From contig JAZRIW010000018.1 in assembly GCA_045645505.1 (NCBI GenBank), positions 1-64,000 of the forward strand: 64,000 bases of DNA, written 5' to 3'. The notes under the pieces are model-generated. The model worked only from the letters and a program-made list of their open reading frames with translations. It made no database searches and was not told the origin of the DNA. This document shows, in pieces, positions 41,250 to 49,485 of this stretch. Each line of letters starts with the position of its first letter. Position 1 is the stretch's first letter. Origin of the DNA: Fumia sp045645505 (GTDB lineage Bacteria > Bacillota > Clostridia > Oscillospirales > Ruminococcaceae). Both the position numbers and the translations under genes were made by a program.

Positions 41250-43751
41250 TCAACCTTTCTTGTCGAATTTTTTTGCGTTTTTTTCGTTAAGAGAACTTTT
41301 TATTTGAGTGTAGGGATTGATGCTTTGTGAAATAGTTGTTGCATAAGCTTCACTTGCAGCTATATGAATATTAGAAATTTCATTATTTTTATGATTCTGG
41401 GGTTTGAATTTCAAATCCGGATATTTTGGGGAAAGTTTTTTCATTATTAAAACATATAAAGAAAGTAAAATCAGAGAAATAATAGTTATAATGATGCCAT
41501 CTCTGAGTCCGGGAGTTTTGTAATCAAAACGGATTTCAGATTCACCTGCAGGTACTTTTACTGCCATAAATCCGTTATTTACATTCTCAACCTCTACTTC
41601 CTTGCCGTTTACTGTAGCACTCCAGCCATTTTCATATGGAACACTGAAAAATACAAGCTCCGGGGTAGGAGTGTTGATAGCAGCAGAAAATCCTTTGTTA
41701 TCGGTAGTGAATTTATAGCAGACATTTTCCCTGCGTTTTGCGGCATCTGCTTTAAGCCCTTCGTTAGTTAATACAGGGTATTTTTCCTCAGGAAGTAATG
41801 TTAAAATATCCTTATACTTTATAACCTGCTTTTTATTAAGATATAAAGCGGAGACCATAAGTCTGTCACGATCTTTTTCATTAAAATTATTGAATGTTAC
41901 TTTATCAACATAGTAATCATAGGTGAATCCCATCGGAATGTAACTGTTGTTACGATAAATATCAAATTCATTTTCAGTTGTGAGATAGGTGAATCCTTCT
42001 GTATCAGCGTCTTTTTCATTGTGATAAGTGAGCATATATTTTACAGAAGTTAATGCCCTTAATCCCTTATAGTTAATTCCTGCTCTTGATCCAACATCAC
42101 GTTTAAAACCGATGGAATCATAGAAAGTGAAGATTGAACCGGGTACAACAGAATGGAACGCCTGAATGGTGGGTATTTGCCAGAACATAGGGAAATTGTC
42201 CATACATTTTTTATTGTCGTCGGTGTTGTTATACATATCAATACGATAAAATTCTTCGCTGTCGTATTTTACAAAAGAGAAGTTTTCTTTTCCGTTGAGT
42301 CCCATTTCTACAACTCTGTGTTTGGTGGTTTCATCGCATTTACCTAAGGAAATCATTAAAACAGAGGTAAGAATTATCATTCCGCAAAGACAAAGAGAGG
42401 TAACGTTAAAGAAAATTCTTTGGGGGATTTTTGTTATAAAATAGGTGAGAACAATTCCCATTATTACTATCATAACATATGCCCAAAGACGATCCTGATA
42501 TTTGGGTAGTTTAAAAAATTCAAGTTCATCGCCATTATATGACGGGAAAAAGCTGATTACAATAAAAATTGAAGAAATAATTGCAGTCCATTTGATTCCA
42601 AATTTGAAGTTTTCGCGATATTTTTCGAGTGCAATAACAGTCATTAAGGACATTATAAGGATAGGCATATAAAACCATCTTGCATAATATGACCTGTTAA
42701 ATGCAGAAAAAGCACTGTTTAAAAATGGAATAAATGCAAAAATGAGAGTCGAGAAGAAAAGAGGTTTAGTAAAGTGTTTTACTTTTGCTTTAAGCATTGC
42801 AAAAACGCCTGTCATTGAAAAAAGTGGCAGATATAGTGAAACTGATGACCATTTTGCATTTGAATCCGGGAAGAAATTAGGATAAGCAGGAATGTCAGGC
42901 GGATAGAATAGGCTTTGTAAAATAAGTCCGTAGCGCTGGACATTACCATAAAATAATCCGTTCCAACCTAAAAGGAAGTTACCCGTACGGGGGTTGGACA
43001 TAACTGATAATATAGAGGGTAAAAGTATAAAGGCAGAAATCAAAACACCGATTACTGCTTCTGAAAACAGTAAAAGAAATTGTTTTATATTAAGCTTAAA
43101 GTTTCCTTTTGAAGCTAAACGTGCAAAGAAGTAGAGCACTACAAAAATTACTTCGCCAAAGAAGAAATAATAGTTTATTACAGCACTTAATGCAACTGCC
43201 AGTGCAAAAACTCCTCTACGACGATTTACAACATTTTCTTCAAGTGCTAATAAAAGAAGAGGGAAGAACGCTATGACGTCTTGAAAATGGTTGAAAAATA
43301 TATTGTAGATTGAGAACCCTGAGAAGGAATAGAGCAATGAGCCTATAAGAGCGTAATTGGGATTTTTAACAAATCGTTTTAAAAACGCGAATGAGGTAAG
43401 AGAAGAAACTGCAAATTTAAGCATCAAAAGTGGTGCCATTAAATAAGGTAAAGCTTCTGTGGGAAAAGGAATGGTAAGCCAGAAAAAGGGACTTCCCAAT
43501 GTGTAAAAAGAATAAGAAGAAATGAAATTTACTCCTAAGTCAGTTTCCCAATTCCAGAAAATATTTCCGTTTCTGATAGCATCATGGCAAAGTCTGTAAA
43601 AAGGAATTTGTTGAACATTGAAATCACCATAATATATAAACATTCCCTTGTCCATGATAATAAAAGGTAAGAAGAAAAGAAGTGACACAATAAAAGAGAT
43701 TGTGAACACTAAAAGATATTGCTTTGAAGATTTTTGGTTAGGTTTTATCAT
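41250..43751 (-). CDS. YfhO-family membrane glycosyltransferase-like protein
   Basis: The protein (833 residues) has about twelve membrane helices in the first 480 residues, a large extracellular domain (about 490-755) and a final helix, ending in a basic tail. GWSATVNGKEVEVENVNNGF and the DGIIITIISL helix are the standard YfhO C-terminal features. YfhO proteins are GT-C-like enzymes that use a lipid-linked sugar on the outer membrane face. ATG 43751 is chosen because AGGTG lies six bases ahead; GTG 43758-43760 overlaps that site. Confidence 0.85.
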   Translation of the reverse strand: MIKPNQKSSKQYLLVFTISFIVSLLFFLPFIIMDKGMFIYYGDFNVQQIPFYRLCHDAIRNGNIFWNWETDLGVNFISSYSFYTLGSPFFWLTIPFPTEALPYLMAPLLMLKFAVSSLTSFAFLKRFVKNPNYALIGSLLYSFSGFSIYNIFFNHFQDVIAFFPLLLLALEENVVNRRRGVFALAVALSAVINYYFFFGEVIFVVLYFFARLASKGNFKLNIKQFLLLFSEAVIGVLISAFILLPSILSVMSNPRTGNFLLGWNGLFYGNVQRYGLILQSLFYPPDIPAYPNFFPDSNAKWSSVSLYLPLFSMTGVFAMLKAKVKHFTKPLFFSTLIFAFIPFLNSAFSAFNRSYYARWFYMPILIMSLMTVIALEKYRENFKFGIKWTAIISSIFIVISFFPSYNGDELEFFKLPKYQDRLWAYVMIVIMGIVLTYFITKIPQRIFFNVTSLCLCGMIILTSVLMISLGKCDETTKHRVVEMGLNGKENFSFVKYDSEEFYRIDMYNNTDDNKKCMDNFPMFWQIPTIQAFHSVVPGSIFTFYDSIGFKRDVGSRAGINYKGLRALTSVKYMLTYHNEKDADTEGFTYLTTENEFDIYRNNSYIPMGFTYDYYVDKVTFNNFNEKDRDRLMVSALYLNKKQVIKYKDILTLLPEEKYPVLTNEGLKADAAKRRENVCYKFTTDNKGFSAAINTPTPELVFFSVPYENGWSATVNGKEVEVENVNNGFMAVKVPAGESEIRFDYKTPGLRDGIIITIISLILLSLYVLIMKKLSPKYPDLKFKPQNHKNNEISNIHIAASEAYATTISQSINPYTQIKSSLNEKNAKKFDKKG

Positions 43752-43783
43752 TACATGCACCTACTATTTTATAAATTATATTT

Positions 43784-43792
43784 ATTGTATCA
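43784..43792 (-). promoter_or_regulatory. Possible extended -10 for the yfhO-type operon
   Basis: On the minus strand TGA-TACAAT, about 35 bases ahead of the start. No good -35 box is seen. Confidence 0.35.
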
Positions 43793-43812
43793 CATTTTGT
43801 TATTAAATGAAA

Positions 43813-43841
43813 TGGACTTTTTCAATTTTTTTTGATAAAAT
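43813..43841 (+). promoter_or_regulatory. Promoter of the YfbR-like gene
   Basis: TGGACT (43813-43818), 17 bases ending TGA, TAAAAT (43836-43841). Confidence 0.6.
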
Positions 43842-43872
43842 AATAATATAATAGTAAATAAGGAGATTTTTT

Positions 43873-44460
43873 ATGAAAGACAGTAGCTTTTTTTCTCTTA
43901 TTTTGAGGATGAAACATATTAACCGTTGGGGACTTATGCGTAATACTTTCAGTGATAACCTTGCTGAGCATAGTTTGGATACTGCTGTTATTGCCCATTG
44001 TCTTTGTGTTATAGGAAATATATATTTTGGGAAGAATTTAAATGCAGACAGATGTGCAGTACTTGCGCTTTATCATGACGCACCTGAAATAATAACAGGG
44101 GATATGCCTACCCCTGTAAAGTATTATAGCGAGACTCTGAGGAGTATTTATAAGGATGTTGAAAAAGAAGCGGTTTCAGAACTTTTAAGACAACTTCCAT
44201 CAGAAATGCAAAAGACTTATTCTGATATTTTTAATTTTGAAGATGAGGAAAAAATTTATTATCCTTATGTTAAAAGTGCAGATAAGATTTCGGCACTTAT
44301 TAAATGTATTCAGGAAGAACAGTCAGGAAATAAGGAATTTAAAAATGCTTTGCAAGGACAACTTGATAGCTTAAAGGAGATAAATCTTCCTGAAACGGAA
44401 TTTTTTATTGAGCATTTTATTCCTGCGTTTTATAAGAGTTTAGATGAACAAAGAGGCTGA
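43873..44460 (+). CDS. HD-domain 5'-deoxynucleotidase, YfbR-like
   Basis: The 195-residue HD-domain protein carries NLAEHSLDTAVIAH near residue 30, the metal-binding pair in ALYHDAPEIITGDMPTPVKY near residues 67-87 and a C-terminal KSADKISALIKC. The EHS...HD...D pattern and DMPTPVKY block are those of YfbR, which dephosphorylates deoxyribonucleoside 5'-monophosphates. The gene overlaps the spacer of the next one: the polymerase starts 17 bases after its stop, so they are probably co-transcribed. Confidence 0.85.
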   Translation: MKDSSFFSLILRMKHINRWGLMRNTFSDNLAEHSLDTAVIAHCLCVIGNIYFGKNLNADRCAVLALYHDAPEIITGDMPTPVKYYSETLRSIYKDVEKEAVSELLRQLPSEMQKTYSDIFNFEDEEKIYYPYVKSADKISALIKCIQEEQSGNKEFKNALQGQLDSLKEINLPETEFFIEHFIPAFYKSLDEQRG

Positions 44461-44476
44461 TAAAGGAGGCAAGGAT

Positions 44477-45712
44477 ATGGAACGCACGATACTGCATTGT
44501 GATTGTAATAGCTTTTTTGCGTCAGTAGAATGCGTTTTTAATCCTGAACTTTTAAAGGTGCCGATGGCTGTTTGCGGTGATGAAGAAGCAAGGCACGGAA
44601 TAATACTGGCAAAAAATGAGCTTGCGAAAAAATATGATATAAAAACAGCGGAAACAATATGGCAAGCAAAAAAGAAATGTCCTGATTTAGTACTTGTTAA
44701 GCCAAATTATAATGCTTATCAAGAGTTTTCTTTAAAGGTTAATGAGATATACAAACGTTATACTGAGCAGATTGAACCTTTTGGTATAGATGAGTCATGG
44801 CTTGACGTTACAAAAAGCAGAATGCTTTTTGGAAATGGTAAAAAGATTGCTGATGAAATAAGAGAAACTGTGAAAAAAGAAGTTGGTATCACTGTATCTG
44901 TGGGGGTATCTTTTAATAAAGTTTTTGCAAAACTTGGAAGTGATTATAAAAAGCCTGATGCTACTACTGTTATAAGTAGGCAGAATTTTAAGAATTTAGT
45001 ATGGCCTTTGCCTATTGACTTTCTTTTATATGTAGGTAAATCTTCACGTGAGGTGTTTTCAAAATTAGGGATCAACACTATAGGAGATCTTGCAAATACA
45101 AATGAAGAGTTGCTTGTATTAAAACTCGGAAAGATGGGTTCACAGCTTCACGCTTATGCAAATGGTGAAGATTTAAGCGAGGTAGCTTCTGTTTATGATA
45201 AAAAAGAGGCAAAGTCTGTGGGTAACGGAATGACTTTTAAGAGAAATTTGCTGGGGCTTGATGATATAAGTTCAGGAATTATTTATCTTGCTGATTCAGT
45301 AGCGGTAAAACTCAGATGTAATGGATATAAGTGCCATACAATATCAGTTTCTATAAAGGATCCACAATTTAAAACAGTTCAAAAACAAATTACTTTTGAG
45401 AGATCTACTGACCTTTCAAAGGATATTTATGATATTGCAATGTCGCTTATTGCATCATTCTGGGACATTAAAAAGCCTATCCGTTCGTTGACGATTACAG
45501 CATCTCATTTTAATACGGGAGAGACCGGAGAACAACTTTCATTGTTTTCTAAAAAAGGTGATGATATTTCACATAAAAAGCAAAAAAAACTTGAAAATAC
45601 AATGGATAGCATAAGAGGAAAATACGGAAAACAGTCAATTTCTTATGCCAAAATTTTAAAAAATGATATAGGGATAGATGTTTCGGATAAAAATATTGAT
45701 TATAAAGATTAA
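44477..45712 (+). CDS. Y-family DNA polymerase (Pol IV/UvrX-like)
   Basis: The protein (411 residues from ATG 44477) has the Y-family palm with HCDCNSFFASVECVF (first catalytic Asp), a second catalytic pair in GIDESWLDV near residue 103, helix-hairpin-helix and little-finger regions, and a beta-clamp-binding QLSLF near 363. It replicates past lesions. The C in HCDCN and the overall form are closer to DinB/UvrX types of Clostridia than to E. coli DinB, so I leave the symbol blank. AAAGGAGG precedes the ATG; ATG 44444 lies inside the upstream gene and before this site. Confidence 0.88.
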   Translation: MERTILHCDCNSFFASVECVFNPELLKVPMAVCGDEEARHGIILAKNELAKKYDIKTAETIWQAKKKCPDLVLVKPNYNAYQEFSLKVNEIYKRYTEQIEPFGIDESWLDVTKSRMLFGNGKKIADEIRETVKKEVGITVSVGVSFNKVFAKLGSDYKKPDATTVISRQNFKNLVWPLPIDFLLYVGKSSREVFSKLGINTIGDLANTNEELLVLKLGKMGSQLHAYANGEDLSEVASVYDKKEAKSVGNGMTFKRNLLGLDDISSGIIYLADSVAVKLRCNGYKCHTISVSIKDPQFKTVQKQITFERSTDLSKDIYDIAMSLIASFWDIKKPIRSLTITASHFNTGETGEQLSLFSKKGDDISHKKQKKLENTMDSIRGKYGKQSISYAKILKNDIGIDVSDKNIDYKD

Positions 45713-45723
45713 AAATATAAATA

Positions 45724-45760
45724 AAAAAACACGGTTCATTTTGAACCGTGTTTTTTGTTT
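45724..45760. terminator. Bidirectional terminator at 45.7 kb
   Basis: AAAAAACACGGTTCA / TGAACCGTGTTTTTT, three-base loop, between converging polymerase and rpsR genes. Confidence 0.95.
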
Positions 45761-45772
45761 TAAAAAGATAAA

Positions 45773-46009
45773 TTAATCATTTACATAAGGCAATAAAGCG
45801 ATATGTCTTGCGCGTTTAACAGCTACAGTAAGCTGACGCTGATGCTTTGCACAAGTACCGGTTACACGTCTGGGAACGATTTTAGCTCTTTCAGACAATA
45901 CTTTACGGCTATATTTACCGATAGTTTTGTAATCGATGTTTTCTACTTTATCAACACAGAAAGCACAAACTTTTCTACGGGGCTTTCTTACACGACTGTT
46001 TCTATCCAT
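45773..46009 (-). CDS. rpsR: 30S ribosomal protein S18
   Basis: The 78-residue basic protein has the S18 motif RRKVCAFCVDKVENIDYK with one CxxC pair, then LSERAKIVPRRVTGTCAKHQR and the C-terminal RARHIALLPYV. It binds S6 on the small subunit platform. It is the last gene of the rpsF-ssb-rpsR operon, 46 bases after ssb. The length is typical. Confidence 0.97.
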   Translation of the reverse strand: MDRNSRVRKPRRKVCAFCVDKVENIDYKTIGKYSRKVLSERAKIVPRRVTGTCAKHQRQLTVAVKRARHIALLPYVND

Positions 46010-46055
46010 AATAAGTAACTCCTTTCAAAAGGTTTTAGAGTTTCTACCATTTAAT

Positions 46056-46526
46056 TTAGAATGGTAAATCACCATCATCAGTTTCAATTTCTTCAAAACT
46101 TCCAAAATCCCCTACAGACAAACTGTTTCCACGCTGTGGTTCTTCGAACTGAGGTGGCTGTGCAGGGAAGGGCATCCCGGAGTCTGCAAATTGATTGTTG
46201 GCAGGTTTGCTGTCAGCAAAATATGCCTGGTCAACAACAACTTCAAATGCAGTTCTTTTAGCGCCGGTTTTATCTTCATATCTGCGGCTTTGCAAACTGC
46301 CTTCAATGGCAATCATTCTGCCTTTCTGGAAATATCTGTTGATGAACTCACCAGTCTGACGCCAAGCTACACAGTTAATAAAATCAGTCTGTTTTTCACT
46401 TGCTTCTTTAGGCTGATAATTTCTGTCCACAGCAATTGCAAAAGATAAAACACTAACACCGCCGGGTGTTTGTTTAAGGTCAAGGTCATTAGCGATTCTA
46501 CCCATCAAAATAATACGGTTTAACAT
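46056..46526 (-). CDS. ssb: Single-stranded DNA-binding protein
   Basis: The 156-residue protein has an N-terminal OB fold (MLNRIILMGRIANDLDL, SFAIAVDRNY, FINCVAWRQTGEF), a Q/P-rich linker from about residue 112 and the acidic tip ETDDGDLPF that docks repair and replication partners. It coats single-stranded DNA. Its place between rpsF and rpsR is the standard Gram-positive arrangement. GGAGGCAACAGT precedes the ATG. Confidence 0.97.
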   Translation of the reverse strand: MLNRIILMGRIANDLDLKQTPGGVSVLSFAIAVDRNYQPKEASEKQTDFINCVAWRQTGEFINRYFQKGRMIAIEGSLQSRRYEDKTGAKRTAFEVVVDQAYFADSKPANNQFADSGMPFPAQPPQFEEPQRGNSLSVGDFGSFEEIETDDGDLPF

Positions 46527-46539
46527 ACTGTTGCCTCCA

Positions 46540-46833
46540 TTATACTCTTGCTACGATTAATGAACGGAGAACGCCATCTGTGATATTAAGTCTTCTCTCT
46601 AACTCTGCAGGGAAAGACGGCACAGAATTAAAATTGTAAAGTACATAGTAACCTTCGGTTTCGTCGTTGATTTCATAAGCTAAGGTTCTCTTACCCCATT
46701 CTTCAACGCTTTCCAATGTACCATATTTAGCAATACGAGCACTGAATTTTTCAATCAAGGCTTTGATTTCCTCTTCGCTCTGCTTAACGCTAAAAATGAT
46801 GACTGCTTCGTAATTTTCATTCAATTTTGCCAT
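46540..46833 (-). CDS. rpsF: 30S ribosomal protein S6
   Basis: The 97-residue protein has the S6 ferredoxin-like fold, with YEAVIIFSVKQSEEEIKAL at the start, EWGKRTLAYEINDETEGYYVLYNF in the middle and ERRLNITDGVLRSLIVA at the end. It pairs with S18. It leads the operon. AAGGAGG precedes the ATG. A leader hairpin with adjacent CCG, just upstream, resembles the S6:S18 autoregulatory motif. Confidence 0.97.
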   Translation of the reverse strand: MAKLNENYEAVIIFSVKQSEEEIKALIEKFSARIAKYGTLESVEEWGKRTLAYEINDETEGYYVLYNFNSVPSFPAELERRLNITDGVLRSLIVARV

Positions 46834-46845
46834 TTAAAGCACCTC

Positions 46846-46886
46846 CTTCTGGTCTTCACGGCTCCGAATCTTCTTGTCCGGAGCAA
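46846..46886 (-). promoter_or_regulatory. rpsF leader hairpin, candidate S6:S18 binding motif
   Basis: On the minus strand GCTCCG and CGGAGC (46884-46879 and 46866-46861) close a 12-base loop and are followed by CCGTGAAGACC. The S6:S18 complex is known to bind a CCG-bearing hairpin in rpsF leaders of many bacteria; the match is by eye only. Confidence 0.5.
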
Positions 46887-46931
46887 GGAAAAAAATAATA
46901 CATTATCAGTATCCATACCGATAACAGAGCA

Positions 46932-46960
46932 ATTATATCAGTTTTTTCATTAAAAGTCAA
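46932..46960 (-). promoter_or_regulatory. Promoter of rpsF-ssb-rpsR
   Basis: On the minus strand: TTGACT (46960-46955), 17 bases ending TGA, TATAAT (46937-46932). A strong extended -10 promoter. Confidence 0.85.
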
Positions 46961-47053
46961 GCAAAAATTAAAAAATAAAATTTATTTATAAAAAACACTT
47001 TATTTTTAAATTTTAAAAGAGTATAATTATTAAAAACAAAAAGAGGGAAATTT

Positions 47054-47704
47054 ATGATTAAGAATAAGTCAATTTATGGATATACCCTGGGAGAAGAGAT
47101 TGCAAATTCTATAACGCATGGTGTAAGTGCTTTACTTGCAGTAGCGGGTAGTGTTGTAATGATTGTTATGGCAGCACTTAAAGGTGATGCGTGGTGTATT
47201 GTTAGTGCTTCAATATATGCTTTCAGTTTAATATTACTTTTTACGATGTCAACTATTTATCATGCATTAGCTCCTAATCGTGCAAAAAAAGTTTTCAGAG
47301 TTTTTGACCATACATCCATTTATCTTTTGATAGCAGGTACTTATACTCCTATAACAATAGGCCTTTTAAGAGGATCAATAGGATGGGTTTTATTTTCAGT
47401 GGTATGGGCGATTTGTATTTTGGGAATAGTTTTAAATTCTGTCAGCATTGAAAAATTCAAGAAACTTTCGATGTTATTTTATATAATTGCCGGTTGGGCG
47501 GTTGTTATGGCGGTTGTGCCGATGATTCGCACAATGAGCTTGAGCGGATTGATTTTTATGCTTATAGGTGGTATCTGTTACACGGTTGGTATAGTTTTTT
47601 ATGTTATGAAAAATATTAAATATATGCATTCTGTATGGCATTTGTTTGTACTTGCGGGTGCTGTATTTCATTATTTTGCAATTTTATTTGAAATTATGAT
47701 ATAA
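47054..47704 (+). CDS. Hemolysin III / PAQR-family membrane protein
   Basis: The 216-residue protein has seven membrane helices and the hemolysin III (PAQR/YqfA) motifs: EEIANSITHG near residue 14, STIYHAL near 77, HTSIYLLIAGTYTPI near 96 and the C-terminal HSVWHLFVLAGAVFHY. Conserved Ser/His/Asp residues suggest a zinc site and hydrolase chemistry as in adiponectin receptors, but the bacterial function is not settled and haemolysis should not be assumed. GAGGG precedes the ATG. The gene is a single unit. Confidence 0.9.
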   Translation: MIKNKSIYGYTLGEEIANSITHGVSALLAVAGSVVMIVMAALKGDAWCIVSASIYAFSLILLFTMSTIYHALAPNRAKKVFRVFDHTSIYLLIAGTYTPITIGLLRGSIGWVLFSVVWAICILGIVLNSVSIEKFKKLSMLFYIIAGWAVVMAVVPMIRTMSLSGLIFMLIGGICYTVGIVFYVMKNIKYMHSVWHLFVLAGAVFHYFAILFEIMI

Positions 47705-47745
47705 AAATCAAGGTTTCTCGTGTGGGAAACCTTGATTTTTCTTTA
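47704..47745 (+). terminator. Terminator after the hemolysin III gene
   Basis: AAAATCAAGGTTTC / GAAACCTTGATTTT with T run. Its right arm contains the -35 box of the next promoter. Confidence 0.9.
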
Positions 47746-47760
47746 ACAATTCAGTATAAT
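47732..47760 (+). promoter_or_regulatory. Promoter of the ACT-PFL pair
   Basis: TTGATT (47732-47737, inside the upstream terminator stem), 17 bases, TATAAT (47755-47760). Confidence 0.75.
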
Positions 47761-47789
47761 AAAATAAGAAATTTAAATGGAGGATTATT

Positions 47790-48059
47790 ATGCGCGCAGT
47801 TATTTCAGTAGTTGGAAAAGATACAGTAGGAATTTTAGCTAAAGTCAGCGAAAAATGTGCAAAGTCAAATGCCAACATTGTTGATGTTACTCAGACAATT
47901 TTGCAGGATATGTTTGTTATGGTTATGATGCTTGATATTTCTGAGATTTCTTGTGAATTTGGTGCTTTGTCGGATATGTTATCATCTCTCGGAAAAGAAA
48001 TGGGACTTGATATCCATGTCATGCATGAGGATATTTTTAACTCAATGCATAGAATTTAA
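47790..48059 (+). CDS. ACT-domain protein, UPF0237 type
   Basis: The 89-residue protein is a single ACT domain: MRAVISVVGKDTVGILAKVS, then NIVDVTQTILQDMFVMVMML. ACT domains bind amino acids and regulate enzymes. Small proteins of this type are repeatedly found beside PFL-family (UPF0210) proteins, as here with a 24-base gap, so the pair very likely works together; what it does is not established. GGAGG precedes the ATG. Confidence 0.9.
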   Translation: MRAVISVVGKDTVGILAKVSEKCAKSNANIVDVTQTILQDMFVMVMMLDISEISCEFGALSDMLSSLGKEMGLDIHVMHEDIFNSMHRI

Positions 48060-48083
48060 CCGATTAGAAAGGGCTGAAAACAG

Positions 48084-49442
48084 TTGATTAACGTTCAAGA
48101 TATTATGGAAACTATCAAGATGATTGAAAAAGAAAATCTTGATATAAGAACTATTACGATGGGGATTTCTCTTTTGGATTGTGCGGATAGTGATATTAAT
48201 CGTTCTTGTGATAAAATTTATGAAAAAATTTGTGGCAGAGCAGAACATCTTGTAAGCACAGGAAATGATATTGAGAAAAAATATGGTATCCCTATCATAA
48301 ATAAAAGAATTTCGGTAACTCCGATTGCGATGCTTTTGGCGGCAAGTGGAGGTGACCCTATAAAATATGCACTTACTTTAGAAAAAATTGCAAATACAGT
48401 TGGTGTTAATTTTATTGGCGGATATTCAGCATTGGTGCAAAAAGGATTTGCTGCAGGTGATGAAGCGCTTATTAACTCAATTCCTGAAGCATTAAGCGTT
48501 ACTGATCATATTTGTTCTTCGGTAAACATAGGCTCAACAAAAACCGGTATCAATATGGATGCTGTACGTATCATGGGACAGATTGTGAAACGTGCATCAG
48601 AGCTCACTAAAGACCGTGATTGTATCGGAAGTGCAAAGCTTGTGGTGTTTTGTAATGCTCCCGAAGACAATCCGTTTATGGCAGGTGCTTTTCATGGCCC
48701 CGGTGAGCCTAATTGCGTTATAAATGTAGGTGTTTCAGGCCCCGGTGTTGTAAGGGCAGCACTTTCAAAGCTTCCTAAAGAGTCAAATTTGACAGAGGTT
48801 GCAGATTTAATTAAGCGTATAGCATTTAAAATTACAAGAATGGGACAGCTTGTCGGTACAGAAGCTTCCGAACGTCTTGGTGTTCCTTTTGGAATTGTGG
48901 ATTTATCTCTTGCGCCTACACCGGCAGTTGGTGATTCGGTTGCACATATTTTAGAGGAAATGGGACTTGATATGTGTGGTTCACACGGTACTACTGCGGC
49001 ACTTGCACTTTTAAATGATGCGGTTAAAAAAGGTGGTGTAATGGCCTCTTCACATGTAGGAGGACTTTCGGGTGCATTTATTCCGGTTTCTGAAGATGCC
49101 GGTATGATTGATGCAGCACGTTGCGGAAACCTTTTAATTGAAAAGCTTGAAGCAATGACAGCGGTTTGCTCAGTAGGTCTTGATATGATAGTAATTCCTG
49201 GTGATGTTACACCTGAAATTATTTCGGCTATTATTGCCGATGAGGCAGCTATAGGTATGGTTAATTCCAAAACTACTGCGGTCAGGGTAATTCCTGCAAT
49301 TGGCAAGAAAATAGGCGATGAGCTTGAGTTTGGCGGACTTTTGGGAAGCGGACCTGTTATGAAAATAAATTATACAAGTCCAAAAGAGTTTATCGACAGG
49401 GGTGGACGAATTCCCGCACCTTTACAAAGCCTTAAGAATTAA
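48084..49442 (+). CDS. PFL-family protein, UPF0210
   Basis: The 452-residue protein has the UPF0210/DUF711 features: LDIRTITMGISLLDCAD near residue 20, GGYSALVQKGFAAGD near 112, AFHGPGEPNCVINVGVSGPGVV near 200 and GSHGTTAALALLNDAVKKGG near 300. The glycine-rich C-terminal part resembles glycyl-radical-type folds by name only; no glycyl radical motif is certain. The TTG start is supported by GAAAGGG ten bases ahead and by conservation of the opening residues. It forms a pair with the ACT protein. Confidence 0.9.
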   Translation: MINVQDIMETIKMIEKENLDIRTITMGISLLDCADSDINRSCDKIYEKICGRAEHLVSTGNDIEKKYGIPIINKRISVTPIAMLLAASGGDPIKYALTLEKIANTVGVNFIGGYSALVQKGFAAGDEALINSIPEALSVTDHICSSVNIGSTKTGINMDAVRIMGQIVKRASELTKDRDCIGSAKLVVFCNAPEDNPFMAGAFHGPGEPNCVINVGVSGPGVVRAALSKLPKESNLTEVADLIKRIAFKITRMGQLVGTEASERLGVPFGIVDLSLAPTPAVGDSVAHILEEMGLDMCGSHGTTAALALLNDAVKKGGVMASSHVGGLSGAFIPVSEDAGMIDAARCGNLLIEKLEAMTAVCSVGLDMIVIPGDVTPEIISAIIADEAAIGMVNSKTTAVRVIPAIGKKIGDELEFGGLLGSGPVMKINYTSPKEFIDRGGRIPAPLQSLKN

Positions 49443-49485
49443 AAAAATGGAGTGTTTGAAAATTTCAAACACTCCATTATTTTTA
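49441..49485. terminator. Bidirectional terminator at 49.4 kb
   Basis: AATGGAGTGTTTGAAA / TTTCAAACACTCCATT, near-perfect palindrome flanked by A and T runs, between the PFL gene and asnS. Confidence 0.9.

Noticed and set aside
44444..44476. Upstream ATG for the Y-family polymerase
   Set aside because: It lies inside the preceding gene and before the AAAGGAGG site; the conserved protein begins at 44477.
48692..49306. 204-codon minus-strand frame opposite the PFL gene
   Set aside because: Mirror of a conserved protein's codon pattern, rich in Ser/Pro/Thr, no start signals.
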